DNA of 64,000 nucleotides from JANXSF01 sp043745195 (GCA_043745195.1 JAYTTF010000109.1:1-64000); one strand, 5' to 3'; numbered from the stretch's first letter, positions 1 through 7,587 are shown. Program-made: numbers and translations. Notes: a model not told the origin generated them from the sequence alone.

Positions 1-2000
1 AAATCCGGCAACCTTCCAACACCTGCACGCAAAACTTCCAAGGCATAGAAGGACGGCACCCGCGGACGCCCTTGCGATGCGTCCATACGCGGATAGGAAA
101 TCACTAACCGTTCACCCGCCGCTGCCGCGCCATGCAATAGCAATCGTTCCCGCGAGACCCGGTCATCCTGCCTTGTTAAGTGCGGGGCCGAATTCAACCG
201 ATGCACGTCCAGAAGAAGTGGGTCTTCCATGGCCTTTTTGGGAAACATCCCTTCAGCCAGACCGGGCAGGAACACCACCGCGAATTCGCGCCCGCGCGCT
301 TCCTCCGGAGTGGCAACGAACACTGCCCCATATCTGCGCCGTGGTGGTTCTGTGCGTAGAAAGCGCAATCGTTCTGCAAGCACGCCATACACTTCCTGCA
401 GTGCTACTGGGCCAACTTCGCGCATGGGTTCCAGTTCGCTCAACATTGCGAGGACGGATTCTGGACGACGTAATGAACTGTTTGCCAACGCGCTGAGTTG
501 ATCCACCCATTTGCCCCAAGTTGCAGCAGCGGGAAATGCGGCCATCAGGTCAATTAACGGCAATGCAAAATGGGCCAACCCTTCCAACTGGGCAAGCTTC
601 CGTTCCAGACGCGGTAGCTCTTCGTTGTCCGTCTCAAGGCTGGCGATCTGCATTCGCAATTCTTTATCGAGTCCATCCAGACGGCGCGCCCAACGTTCGC
701 GGCCACCAACAACGGAAGCATCTACAATCAACCGCTCCCAACCTGCGGGCGAACGGACTACGGGTGCCGCCGGATCTATTTCTGATTCGAACGCAACGGC
801 CTCGCCCGCTTGCGAAAAGCTGGCCAACACCTCATCTTGCGAAGGCATCCATCCCAGATCTTTTGCAATAGGCGCGCCTCCGTTATCCAGATCAGGCACT
901 TGCGCGAGTGATAAATATTCGGCGAATCGAGTTGCCGTTAAACCTTCCAGCGCACAGGCCAACAATGCTAGAAACGCCCGCCCACCGGCATCTGGACGAG
1001 TTGTGCCGCGATGGAAATAGGCTGGCGCACCGGCGCGCCGCAACGCTTCGTCCACTAAAGGTTGATAGCGTTCAGGAGCTCGCAGTAATATCGCCATCTG
1101 ATCGAACCGCATTCCTTGCGCTGCTAAATGACGAATGCGCCGGGCAATTTCCACACACTCAAGCCCTTCGCCGGGGGCAGAAAAGTATTCCACGCTTTCA
1201 TCAAAGGGCCGTTGTTCGGGAAGTTGGGAAGCGAATAGATATTGACGAACACGGGCCAAAGTGCATTCTGCGGACTCTCCGATCCGTTCTGATTTCACAG
1301 TAAAGCTGGTTTCGCACGTGTTGCGAGTTTCAACATCGGCGTGCAGCATAGTGGCCAAAAGCGCGGGGGAACGTTTGCCCACTGCTTCGATTAATTGCTG
1401 TTCCCTGGCGCGACGCAGCGGCACATCGATCATTAGAACTGGAAGACCTAAGAACCGATGCGGCTTCTGTGCGGCCGCCAACGCCAATTCCAAAACCATT
1501 GCCTGATCGGCCAGAGCTTGCTCGGCTAACTGAGATGCATAGTGCGCCAGCAGCGCAGCCAAGTCTTCTCCTGGCAAGCCGGCTTTTTGAAGGGCTGCAG
1601 CATCGACGGCATCCATGCGAAGTTCGGTAAGAGTGGAAGCCAGCGCCCGCACAAATCCAGGAGTATCGGCGACGGGTTCAAAATACCGCAAGCCACCTTG
1701 CTTGCGAACTTCATAGGTTGCGCGGGCGGCCAGTGCTTCCTGGCTTAAGCGGCTCATGGGTGCACAACCACGCTGGCTCAATTCAGCGGAAGCCAGTGCG
1801 GCGGCTAGCTGGCTGAGCGTCATTCCATGAACGCCGATTAGGCCAACTTTCGCATGGGAACGCAGGAAGTCGTCGGCGGCTCCGCGTGATGGGGCCAGCA
1901 CAATTATTTCGCTTTTGCCCACCCAGGATTGCAGGAACTTTCCGGCTTCGTCGAGCTGATCCTGATTGGCGTTTGCAGCAAGCAGGCGAACCGTGGTCAC
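1..2000 (-). CDS. AddB-like inactivated helicase/nuclease subunit, partial
   Basis: The frame is open from GTG at 2000 to the window edge (666 codons), so the C-terminus is missing. The start lies 5 nt after the Ku stop. The protein begins VTTVRLLAANANQDQLDEAG; there is no Walker A GxGKT near the N-terminus where an active SF1 helicase has one. The helicase-like C-terminal region reads VFVATPEEARGREFAVVFLPGL, then a PxF(Y)ALE segment that in this group precedes a PD-(D/E)XK nuclease domain, which would lie outside the window. This fits the AddB-type/inactivated SF1 helicase plus nuclease family that processes double-strand break ends with a UvrD/AddA-type partner. The exact subfamily is inferred. 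All plus-strand frames here are antisense. Confidence 0.75.
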   Translation of the reverse strand, partial: MTTVRLLAANANQDQLDEAGKFLQSWVGKSEIIVLAPSRGAADDFLRSHAKVGLIGVHGMTLSQLAAALASAELSQRGCAPMSRLSQEALAARATYEVRKQGGLRYFEPVADTPGFVRALASTLTELRMDAVDAAALQKAGLPGEDLAALLAHYASQLAEQALADQAMVLELALAAAQKPHRFLGLPVLMIDVPLRRAREQQLIEAVGKRSPALLATMLHADVETRNTCETSFTVKSERIGESAECTLARVRQYLFASQLPEQRPFDESVEYFSAPGEGLECVEIARRIRHLAAQGMRFDQMAILLRAPERYQPLVDEALRRAGAPAYFHRGTTRPDAGGRAFLALLACALEGLTATRFAEYLSLAQVPDLDNGGAPIAKDLGWMPSQDEVLASFSQAGEAVAFESEIDPAAPVVRSPAGWERLIVDASVVGGRERWARRLDGLDKELRMQIASLETDNEELPRLERKLAQLEGLAHFALPLIDLMAAFPAAATWGKWVDQLSALANSSLRRPESVLAMLSELEPMREVGPVALQEVYGVLAERLRFLRTEPPRRRYGAVFVATPEEARGREFAVVFLPGLAEGMFPKKAMEDPLLLDVHRLNSAPHLTRQDDRVSRERLLLHGAAAAGERLVISYPRMDASQGRPRVPSFYALEVLRAGVGRLPD

Positions 2001-2005
2001 GGTTT

Positions 2006-2848
2006 CTACATTCCGCCGGCGCGGCGGCGCTTAGGCTTACTTTCCTGTTCAGCAACATCAACCGAATCCGCTACAGGGGGCTTCTTCAATGCAGCCAGAC
2101 TGTTTTTCAAGGCAGCCATAATGTCGATGACCGGGGCCATTTCCTGCGACTGCGGAGCCGCTACAACTTCCTGCCCATTCACTTTTGCGGTGATCATTTT
2201 ATTCAACGTTTCGCGGAAAGTGTCAGTGTACTTTTCCGGCTCAAAAGGAGCGGCCAAGGCTTCCACAAGGTGCTTGGCCATGTCCAATTCCTTGTCCTTC
2301 AATGCGGAAAGATCGGTACGAAATTCATCAAGGGCGCGGACTTCATCCTGATAATACATGGTGTGCAGAATCATGCCGTGCCTGCCTGGCCGCAGCACCA
2401 CGATGTGTTCCCGATTGTGCATGCAAATTTTTGCTAAACCCACGTGCCCGGTTTCCCGCATGGCTTTGAACAGCAGTGAATAGGCCTTTTCGCCTGCTTC
2501 GTCGGGATGCAGATAGAAGGAGGATTCAAGGTAAACGGAATCGAGTTCTTCTTCTTTAATGAACTCGACAATTTCCATTACCTTTGCAGTCTTTGGTTGA
2601 ATGCGTTTGATGTCTTCGTCGTCAATAACGACGTAGCGATCTTTTTCGTATTCGAAGCCTTTCACCAATTCGCTGCGAGGAACGGGTTTATCTTCGGCGA
2701 TACAAAACAGCACTTGCTTCACACGGGAGTTATCGTGTTTATGCAATTGGTTGAAGCTAACAGTTTCCGGCCGCGCGGCCGCCATCATTTTCACGGGCAA
2801 GGAAATGAGCCCGAACGTGATGTGACCTTTCCAAATGGTGGATGCCAT
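2006..2848 (-). CDS. ku: Ku protein, non-homologous end joining
   Basis: At 280 residues this is the usual size of bacterial Ku. It begins MASTIWKGHITFGLISLPVK, the family hallmark, followed by the beta-barrel core, and ends in a basic tail (KPKRRRAGG) typical of the variable C-terminus that contacts DNA or ligase. Ku binds as a homodimer ring on double-strand ends and recruits LigD. No ligD is in the window. The downstream nuclease gene is 5 nt away, so the two are probably one transcript and both concern double-strand break ends. A -10-like TAAAAT (2858-2863, minus strand) lies 9 nt before the ATG. Confidence 0.95.
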   Translation of the reverse strand: MASTIWKGHITFGLISLPVKMMAAARPETVSFNQLHKHDNSRVKQVLFCIAEDKPVPRSELVKGFEYEKDRYVVIDDEDIKRIQPKTAKVMEIVEFIKEEELDSVYLESSFYLHPDEAGEKAYSLLFKAMRETGHVGLAKICMHNREHIVVLRPGRHGMILHTMYYQDEVRALDEFRTDLSALKDKELDMAKHLVEALAAPFEPEKYTDTFRETLNKMITAKVNGQEVVAAPQSQEMAPVIDIMAALKNSLAALKKPPVADSVDVAEQESKPKRRRAGGM

Positions 2849-2890
2849 AGTGTCTTTATTTTAACTTTACTGGACGGGAAGTTCTATGGG

Positions 2891-2956
2891 TTGACATTAC
2901 TTAAGTATTCGCTTGACAATGTGATCTGCTTAGAAAATACTTAAGTAGGTACTTAA
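2891..2956 (+). promoter_or_regulatory. Promoter with repeated TACTTAAGTA operators for the SRPBCC-ArsR operon
   Basis: TTGACA at 2913-2918 is followed after 17 nt by AATACT (2936-2941). Two perfect 10-bp palindromes, TACTTAAGTA, lie at 2898-2907 (upstream of the -35) and 2938-2947 (over the -10), exactly 40 nt apart, and a half copy TACTTAA at 2950-2956 reaches the start codon. The placement is that of an autorepressor operator. The ArsR-family gene is the second gene of the operon, so autoregulation is the natural inference. Confidence 0.7.
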
Positions 2957-2961
2957 CCATT

Positions 2962-3426
2962 ATGCCTATCACGCACAACACATTCGTTATTGAGCGGAGC
3001 TATTCCGCAACACCAGAAAAAGTATTTGCGGCTTTCGCGGACCCGGTGAAGAAGCGGCGCTGGTTTGCAGAAGGCGAGGCCCACGATGTGGAGGTGTTCG
3101 AAATGGACTTCCGCGTTGGAGGTATTGAGAGCGCACGCTATCGTTACAAGCCAGGCACGCCAATTCAGGGGATGACGATCACGAACGTGAGTGTATATCA
3201 GGACATTGTTCCCAATCAACGCGTTGTAACAACATCCACCATGAGTCTTGGCGAAAAGCCTATGTCGGTGATGTTGGCTACTGTTGAATTGCGCCAAACG
3301 GAAAAAGGGACCGACTTGATCTTCACTCATCAGGCTGTATTTCTGGAAGCTGCAGATGGTCCTGAAATGCGTAAGCGTGGTTGGGAAAAGCTGTTCGACA
3401 AGTTAGCAAAAGAGCTGGCAGGCTGA
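2962..3426 (+). CDS. SRPBCC/AHSA1-family protein
   Basis: This 154-residue protein opens ITHNTFVIERSYSATPEKVF and contains AFADPVKKRRWFAEGE, the characteristic start of the AHSA1/activator-of-Hsp90-like START-fold family. It ends with GWEKLFDKLAKELA, the helix that closes the hydrophobic cavity. Members bind small hydrophobic ligands; the ligand here is unknown. It is followed after 2 nt by an ArsR repressor, a very common pairing, though the SRPBCC gene is first here. Regulation is probably by that repressor through the palindromes just upstream. Confidence 0.85.
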   Translation: MPITHNTFVIERSYSATPEKVFAAFADPVKKRRWFAEGEAHDVEVFEMDFRVGGIESARYRYKPGTPIQGMTITNVSVYQDIVPNQRVVTTSTMSLGEKPMSVMLATVELRQTEKGTDLIFTHQAVFLEAADGPEMRKRGWEKLFDKLAKELAG

Positions 3427-3428
3427 AA

Positions 3429-3758
3429 ATGGTGAAGCGAAAAGTGGACATTGACCTGGTCTTTCAGGCACTCGGCGATGCCACACGCAGGGCAATTGTT
3501 GAGAAGCTGAGCGAGGGGCCAATTTCGGTTTCGAAATTGGCGGTGCCGTTCAACATTACTTTGGCTGCGGTTGTGCAGCACCTGCAAATATTGGAGGCGA
3601 GTGGATTGGTGAATACGGAAAAGCTGGGCAGGGTTCGAACTTGCAGCATTGAGCCCTACGGGCTTTCAGCGGCGGAGAAATGGATTGGCGATCGTCGATC
3701 GATGTGGGAGCGGCGGTTTGATCGGTTGGGGGATTTGCTGGGTGAATCGGATGAATAA
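3429..3758 (+). CDS. ArsR-family winged-helix repressor
   Basis: Start chosen at ATG 3429, 2 nt after the SRPBCC stop; an in-frame upstream start would overlap that gene by 48 nt. The protein is 109 residues. It has FQALGDATRRAIVEKLSEGP and LAAVVQHLQILEASGLV, the ArsR/SmtB helix-turn-helix with recognition helix. There is no CxC metal-binding motif, so it is of the non-metal type usually paired with SRPBCC proteins. It probably represses its own operon via TACTTAAGTA. Confidence 0.88.
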   Translation: MVKRKVDIDLVFQALGDATRRAIVEKLSEGPISVSKLAVPFNITLAAVVQHLQILEASGLVNTEKLGRVRTCSIEPYGLSAAEKWIGDRRSMWERRFDRLGDLLGESDE

Positions 3759-4030
3759 GTTGGCGTGGGTCCCTGCATTGGTAAGCAGTGATTGGCGAGA
3801 GGCGGGCGGCCCGGTGATGACTCGGGCATAGCCATATTTCATGCTTGCATTATGGAGCAACAAATCGGGACGCTGCCAATATCCTTTTTGGTCGCGGTTT
3901 TTGTTCCGAAAAATTACCCTTTGTGGGACAGTCTTTAGAACCTTCATCACGAACCGTGGCATTTTTTGAATTTTTTCCCGGACTCGCAAGGGCAAGGATC
4001 GTTGCGCCCGACCTTGGATGCGCGAGCAGG
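3759..4030. other. Intergenic stretch with no recognised feature
   Basis: It lies between the ArsR stop and the tail of the frameshifted gene on the other strand. A plus-strand frame running on to 4345 lacks family features and is antisense to that gene. I see no hairpin terminator, tRNA or repeat. Confidence 0.5.
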
Positions 4031-5409
4031 CTATCTTGGGGCGCTCTCTGGCAACACGAACTGAGTTGCACGATCATTGAACTTCCGGAGCTGCCGTGTC
4101 CCGAAGAAATTCCAGGGCTCGTTCTCCGCCTCGTAATACGCGCGCATTTCGTCGGTCCAGCATTGGCATGGCATAAGAATGAAGTCTTCTCCATTCCTGC
4201 CTCTCTCGAACTTCGGGGCATCTATTCCGATGCCGATCACCTTTATCAGATTCGGGAACTTGTTCTTGGCTGCACCGCATGCGATCTCCAAGAGCGTCCG
4301 CCGCTTTTCCCGGTAATCAGGCTGCACTCTAATGGCGTCGGGTAGCCTTAGCTGGAGAAAATGTAACCAACGTTTGGCAAGTAGGATTGAAGAAACGTAA
4401 CCTGGCGATGCTGGTTCGGATGATCGGGGAAGCGTTCAACTGCGGTCAGCATTTTGTCGGCAAGATATCTGCGGATAAAACGGGGCTCTTTGACCATCTC
4501 GAAGATCGCGCTTTCACCGCGTAGAATGTTCGCGTCTCCGCCAAGCGTTCCGTTTAGGCTGTTCTCGCATGTCCGCTGAATTAATTCATCCCAAAAATAT
4601 GAGATTTTATCTTCTTTCTTGGTGTTGTTGTAGAGGTCAGTCTTGATGAAATCGTGCCACTCTCCTTCGCCGATTATCAAGAAGCTGATGTGCTCTTCGC
4701 CTCTCGATCCTATGGTGTGGCGCTTGAGAGTTTCGTCATAATTTAGGAGATAGTGCCCAAGTAGGTCCTCTTCGCTAAAGCTCAGATTGATGAACTTCAT
4801 AACGGCCCTCAACTTTTCATCGAGGTAGCTGGAGAAATCGCTGACTGTGTCCAATTCCGCCAGAATAATTGGCATATTATGGCTGTCGAAAATGTGGACC
4901 GGGTTTCGCCTATCAATCTCTACGTGGAACGGTTGTGTGGGACCTCCAGCGGTCTCGCAATAGGATATTGCAAGACTTCCATAGATGTTCTTACTAGATG
5001 CCTTTTCGCAGGCCTCCTTCGCCCCATTGGCCACGATGATCTTGTGAATGACCGCCTGAGGATCGATCACAAGTGGGAACGGTGTCGTCCCTTTGGCATC
5101 AATGAATATGGGGCGCCCGCTACGGATATAGCGCTCGGCTCCGTGAGCGGTCTTGATCTGTCGGTCAATTACATTTCGTTTCCAGCGGTCCCACAGAATC
5201 TGCGGATCCTTATCGGGCGTTTCAGGTAGATCGTTTTTTCGGTCGAAGAAAATGAAGACGTAGTTGCCAAAGACGGCCAGAAGATCGCACAACTCGTCGC
5301 CGTCGTTCTTGTACGGATTCGGATAACTCCACAACTTCAAGAAAGAGCGCTCGCAGAATTCGGCGAGAAGTCGCTCTGTTTCCGTCACCCCAACTGATTT
5401 TTCAATCAC
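4031..5409 (-). pseudogene. Conserved hypothetical protein (PD-(D/E)XK-like N-terminus) broken by one frameshift
   Basis: The first frame (4348-5409, 353 residues) starts VGVTETERLLAEFCERSFL and has ELCDLLAVFGNYVFIFFDRK, which resembles a PD-(D/E)XK core (D, then D-x-K). It stops abruptly at 4348. The family continues in the next frame: YIF then LQLRLPDAIRVQPDYREKRR, NKFPNLIKVIGIGIDAP, ending at 4031. Adding one T to the T4 run (A4 at 4358-4361 on the plus strand) restores one protein of about 460 residues. This arrangement matches a widespread uncharacterised family that I recognise by sequence pattern only. It may be a true frameshift, a slippery site or a sequencing error. Nuclease activity is inference. 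Confidence 0.7.
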
Positions 5410-5465
5410 CAGAAATTACCTCAGACTTCTCAATTTCGGTCGGGTTCTGCACGAACGGGCGGAGG

Positions 5466-5780
5466 CTACTGCTCGCGTCCGCGCAAGATCGCGGCCATGA
5501 CGCGAGGGCTGCGATGTCCGTGCATGACGGCGATGATCCATAGCGGCTTTTCATCGGGCGCGTAAGCAATCAGGTAATCGCGCACACGCGAAAAACGCAG
5601 TGGACGGTTGGTCAAGTCCGGTCTTCGGTGGCCGCGCTGCGGGAAAGAAACCAAATTCTGAATTGTGCGGTAAATCTCATCAACTACCCGGTGCGCGGCT
5701 TCAGGGCTGTCTTCGCCGATATAGACGGCAATCTCGTCAATGTCGATGAACGCTGCCGGGTGAAGATCGTAGCCGCTCAT
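5466..5780 (-). CDS. RelE/ParE-family toxin
   Basis: This 104-residue protein opens YDLHPAAFIDIDEIAVYIGE and contains AHRVVDEIYRTIQNLVSFPQRGHRRPDL, then LRFSRVRDYLIAYAPDEKPLWIIAVMHGHR, the full ParE/RelE-fold layout (helical hairpin, then beta sheet ending in the V-x-H-G-x-R motif). Its ATG overlaps the antitoxin stop (ATGA, 5777-5780), giving translational coupling. ParE members poison gyrase and RelE members cleave mRNA; the sequence does not tell which. The toxin appears intact. Confidence 0.88.
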   Translation of the reverse strand: MSGYDLHPAAFIDIDEIAVYIGEDSPEAAHRVVDEIYRTIQNLVSFPQRGHRRPDLTNRPLRFSRVRDYLIAYAPDEKPLWIIAVMHGHRSPRVMAAILRGREQ

Positions 5781-6025
5781 ACGGGGCTATTTCGCCGCGC
5801 TTCAATTCTTTCATGCAGCCGGGCGAAAGCTTCCTCGCCATCCATCAGCTTTACCTTGCCACTCTTGATGTCGTCATAACGGGAATTCAGCATGTCACGC
5901 GTTCCCGCGACTTCATCCAGGTAACCGGCGACCGCGTCCCGCACCAATTCAATAGCGGCGCGGCCGCTCTCGCGGGCCATCTGCTCAAGCTTGGCTTGCA
6001 CATCCGGTTCAAATTGCACTTCCAT
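5777..6025 (-). CDS. ParD-like antitoxin
   Basis: This 82-residue protein starts MEVQFEPDVQAKLEQMARES. The N-terminal strand plus helices fit a ribbon-helix-helix domain, and the C-terminal part (MDGEEAFARLHERIEARR) is the acidic helical toxin-binding segment common in ParD/CopG-like antitoxins. The start has a Shine-Dalgarno-like GGAGACC just upstream. It is the first gene of the two-gene module and should repress its own promoter in the 6026-6065 interval. Confidence 0.82.
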   Translation of the reverse strand: MEVQFEPDVQAKLEQMARESGRAAIELVRDAVAGYLDEVAGTRDMLNSRYDDIKSGKVKLMDGEEAFARLHERIEARRNSPV

Positions 6026-6064
6026 GGTTGGGTCTCCTGCTTATCTTTCAAGCCTAGCGGATAT

Positions 6065-6091
6065 AGGGGCTTTCTGTCACGTTTTGGTGGA
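6065..6091 (+). repeat. Outlying copy of the cassette-end repeat
   Basis: AGGGGCTTTCTGTCACGTTT begins here and continues TGGTGGA. It matches the segment at 7106-7130 (TAGGGCTTTGTGTCACGTTT) at about 20 of 24 positions in the same orientation. It sits 40 nt upstream of the ParD-like antitoxin, about 1.04 kb from the second copy. It may be a second end of a larger element or an interspersed repeat. Confidence 0.5.
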
Positions 6092-6258
6092 GGTTGCGTT
6101 TTCGTCTCGAAGCTTACCGGTTGTGGAACGTCCGTTGTCGTTCCAATATTCGCAATACTGGCAGGCCATAAACTTGAAGCTGCGACGCAATGAGACACAA
6201 CCACGACGGCTACCCGTAAATCATTGATGCTTACGAGCGTGAGGGTCAGTACCTTGTT

Positions 6259-6487
6259 GCGGGTAAACGTCCCGCAATCGACTGCCTGAAAAGTGTCGGG
6301 GTGAGCTTTATCAAGCGAAGCAATAATCAAGGGCAGATGCTTCGTGAGGATGTCCCATTCAACTGAAGTAGAGCGCACGATAGCAATGGCGTGCCGGCAA
6401 GGTTTTGTTCGCAGGCGAGCGTTTGGCACCAAGTCAAAAATACTTCGATGTCGTTGTTCTGCGGCCGGGCACCCACTTGACAACCGA
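6259..6487 (-). pseudogene. C-terminal fragment of a DUF5615 (PIN-like) toxin
   Basis: The minus strand reads QNNDIEVFLTWCQTLACEQN then, after a one-base frame change near 6395, RHAIAIVRSTSVEWDILTKH, PLIIASLDKAHPDTFQ, AVDCGTFTR. This is the order expected for the second half of DUF5615 toxins (acidic strand, LTxDxxL, QQNL, then a VDCG-type tail). The position that should be LTGD reads LTWC, so the catalytic Asp is lost. The first half of the same gene lies at 7128-7211, beyond the ORF6N cassette. The fragment is non-functional. Confidence 0.65.
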
Positions 6488-6513
6488 AACACCAGACCTT
6501 CACACTAGCCCCT

Positions 6514-7044
6514 ATGGCCAAAGCAAAATCCGCTCCAAGATCAGAGATCATCCCCATCGAGCGGATCGCCGCCAGTATCTATGTCGTACGCGGGCAGAAG
6601 ATCATGTTGGACGCCGATCTGGCAGTGCTGTACGGCGTCGAAACCAAGGTCCTTAATCAAGCCGTGCGCCGCAATATTGAACGGCTCCCGGAAGATTTCA
6701 TGTTTCAGTTGACTCCGGATGAAGCGTCGGCTTTAAGGTCACAAATTGTGACCTTAAAAAGAGGGCGTGGAACACATCCCAAGTACGCCCCACTTGCCTT
6801 TACCGAACAAGGGGTTGCCATGCTTTCCGGTATGCTGCGTAGCAAACGTGCCGTGGAAGTCAATATCGGCATCATGCGAACCTTTGTCCGCATCCGCCAG
6901 GTTCTAGCCACCAATGAAGAGTTGGCCCGGAGAGTTGCTCAACACGACCGACAAATCGGCGTCTTGTTTGAGAACCTCCAAAAGTTACTAGCACCGGCGC
7001 CGGTCAAGAAAAAGCAAATTGGATTCATCCATCCGAAAGATTGA
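6514..7044 (+). CDS. ORF6N domain-containing protein
   Basis: This 176-residue protein has the complete ORF6N domain: IERIAASIYVVRGQKIMLDA, DLAVLYGVETKVLNQAVRRN, RLPEDFMFQLT, SQIVTLKRG and LAFTEQGVAMLSGMLRS. A helical C-terminus ends in a basic tail (PVKKKQIGFIHPK). ORF6N/KilA-N-type proteins are DNA-associated, of largely unknown role, and are common in phages and mobile islands. The ATG lies within the left inverted repeat, with no Shine-Dalgarno, so expression probably depends on sequence outside the cassette. A long perfect palindrome lies within the SQIVT codons. Confidence 0.88.
   Translation: MAKAKSAPRSEIIPIERIAASIYVVRGQKIMLDADLAVLYGVETKVLNQAVRRNIERLPEDFMFQLTPDEASALRSQIVTLKRGRGTHPKYAPLAFTEQGVAMLSGMLRSKRAVEVNIGIMRTFVRIRQVLATNEELARRVAQHDRQIGVLFENLQKLLAPAPVKKKQIGFIHPKD
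6732..6758. repeat. 27-bp perfect palindrome inside the ORF6N gene
   Basis: Arms TTTAAGGTCACAA and TTGTGACCTTAAA flank a single central A. It encodes the conserved L-R-S-Q-I-V-T-L-K stretch. The inner 21 bp recur exactly at 7065-7085. Confidence 0.9.
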
Positions 7045-7064
7045 TTCCGATCAAAGTGTTTTCT

Positions 7065-7085
7065 AAGGTCACAAATTGTGACCTT
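7065..7085. repeat. Second copy of the 21-bp palindrome, downstream of the ORF6N gene
   Basis: Arms AAGGTCACAA and TTGTGACCTT flank a central A, 20 nt after the ORF6N stop. The stem can extend through TTTC/GAAA after one mismatch, so it might also stop transcription. It is identical in its core to the intragenic copy 333 bp upstream. Confidence 0.9.
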
Positions 7086-7127
7086 GGAAAGTTTATCCAG
7101 GGGCTTAGGGCTTTGTGTCACGTTTGG

Positions 7128-7211
7128 TCAAGATTCGGTGAAATGCGGCGGAATCCCGCCGAGGTTCGTCCGCAGCCGATGCGCAAGATTTTCATCAAGC
7201 AATACCTTCAC
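7128..7211 (-). pseudogene. N-terminal fragment of a DUF5615 (PIN-like) toxin
   Basis: GTG at 7211 overlaps the DUF433 stop by 4 nt (GTGA), the usual coupling in this module. It reads VKVLLDENLAHRLRTNLGG, the diagnostic DUF5615 opening with the first acidic catalytic pair (DEN), then IPPHFTES and a stop at 7128, at the edge of the cassette. Only 27 codons remain. The rest of the gene is found at 6259-6487. Confidence 0.8.
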
Positions 7212-7453
7212 GGAATGGGTTGTTCACGATGGGTGTGGGCAAACTCGATCAAGCGTTTGATATGGTCGATGGAAAGCGAAGGCCAGTCTTCATGGATGTC
7301 CTCAATGCTTTCGCCCATGTCGAAGCTATTCACTATCCCTTCAGGCATGATGCGTGTGCCGCGTACAATGGGCCGTCCCGAAACTTTCCCCGGAATTTGC
7401 TCGATCAGTTCGCAAGCTGTCCAATCGATGCCCGCATGAAATATCTTCGCCAT
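7208..7453 (-). CDS. DUF433 antitoxin (VapB45-like)
   Basis: This 81-residue protein contains GRPIVRGTRIMPEGIVNSFD, the DUF433 signature, then GESIEDIHEDWPSLSIDHIK, the second helix-turn-helix-like half. DUF433 proteins usually precede a DUF5615 or PIN toxin gene and neutralise it. Here the toxin is split and dead, leaving an orphan antitoxin that still has an intact frame and a good ribosome site (GGAGAGG). It may remain as a DNA-binding regulator or as protection against the same toxin elsewhere. Confidence 0.85.
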   Translation of the reverse strand: MAKIFHAGIDWTACELIEQIPGKVSGRPIVRGTRIMPEGIVNSFDMGESIEDIHEDWPSLSIDHIKRLIEFAHTHREQPIP

Positions 7454-7587
7454 GCTGGTACCTCTCCTTCATCACAGCTTCTAGCACTAGGGATATACTC
7501 GATCATGGTAGTTCAAGCCCCCTGCGGATCAGGAGAATTGGCGCTATCCAGCCGAATCGCCAGCGCTAAGTATAAAATCGGATTTAA

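Larger units (their letters stand above)
6491..7130. mobile_element. ORF6N cassette with imperfect terminal inverted repeats, inserted in a toxin gene
   Basis: The left end (6491-6513, CCAGACCTTCACACTAGCCC CTA) resembles the reverse complement of the right end (7106-7128, CCAAACGTGACACAAAGCCC TA) with short gaps; ACAC and AGCCC..TA match directly. Coding sequence of a DUF5615 toxin stops right at the right end and resumes right at the left end. The only gene inside is the ORF6N gene. No transposase is present, so if mobile it is non-autonomous. About 15-20 toxin codons are missing at the insertion point. Confidence 0.5.

Noticed and set aside
77..1506. Several plus-strand reading frames of 60-170 codons
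   Set aside because: They are antisense to a continuous 666-codon minus-strand frame with clear AddB/helicase-like sequence.
3845..4345. 166-codon plus-strand frame
   Set aside because: Antisense to the conserved tail of the frameshifted gene; composition and sequence show no family features.
5887..6492. 201-codon minus-strand frame as one gene
   Set aside because: It overlaps the ParD-like antitoxin by 139 bp. Only its middle part is real, as the second frame of a split DUF5615 toxin.
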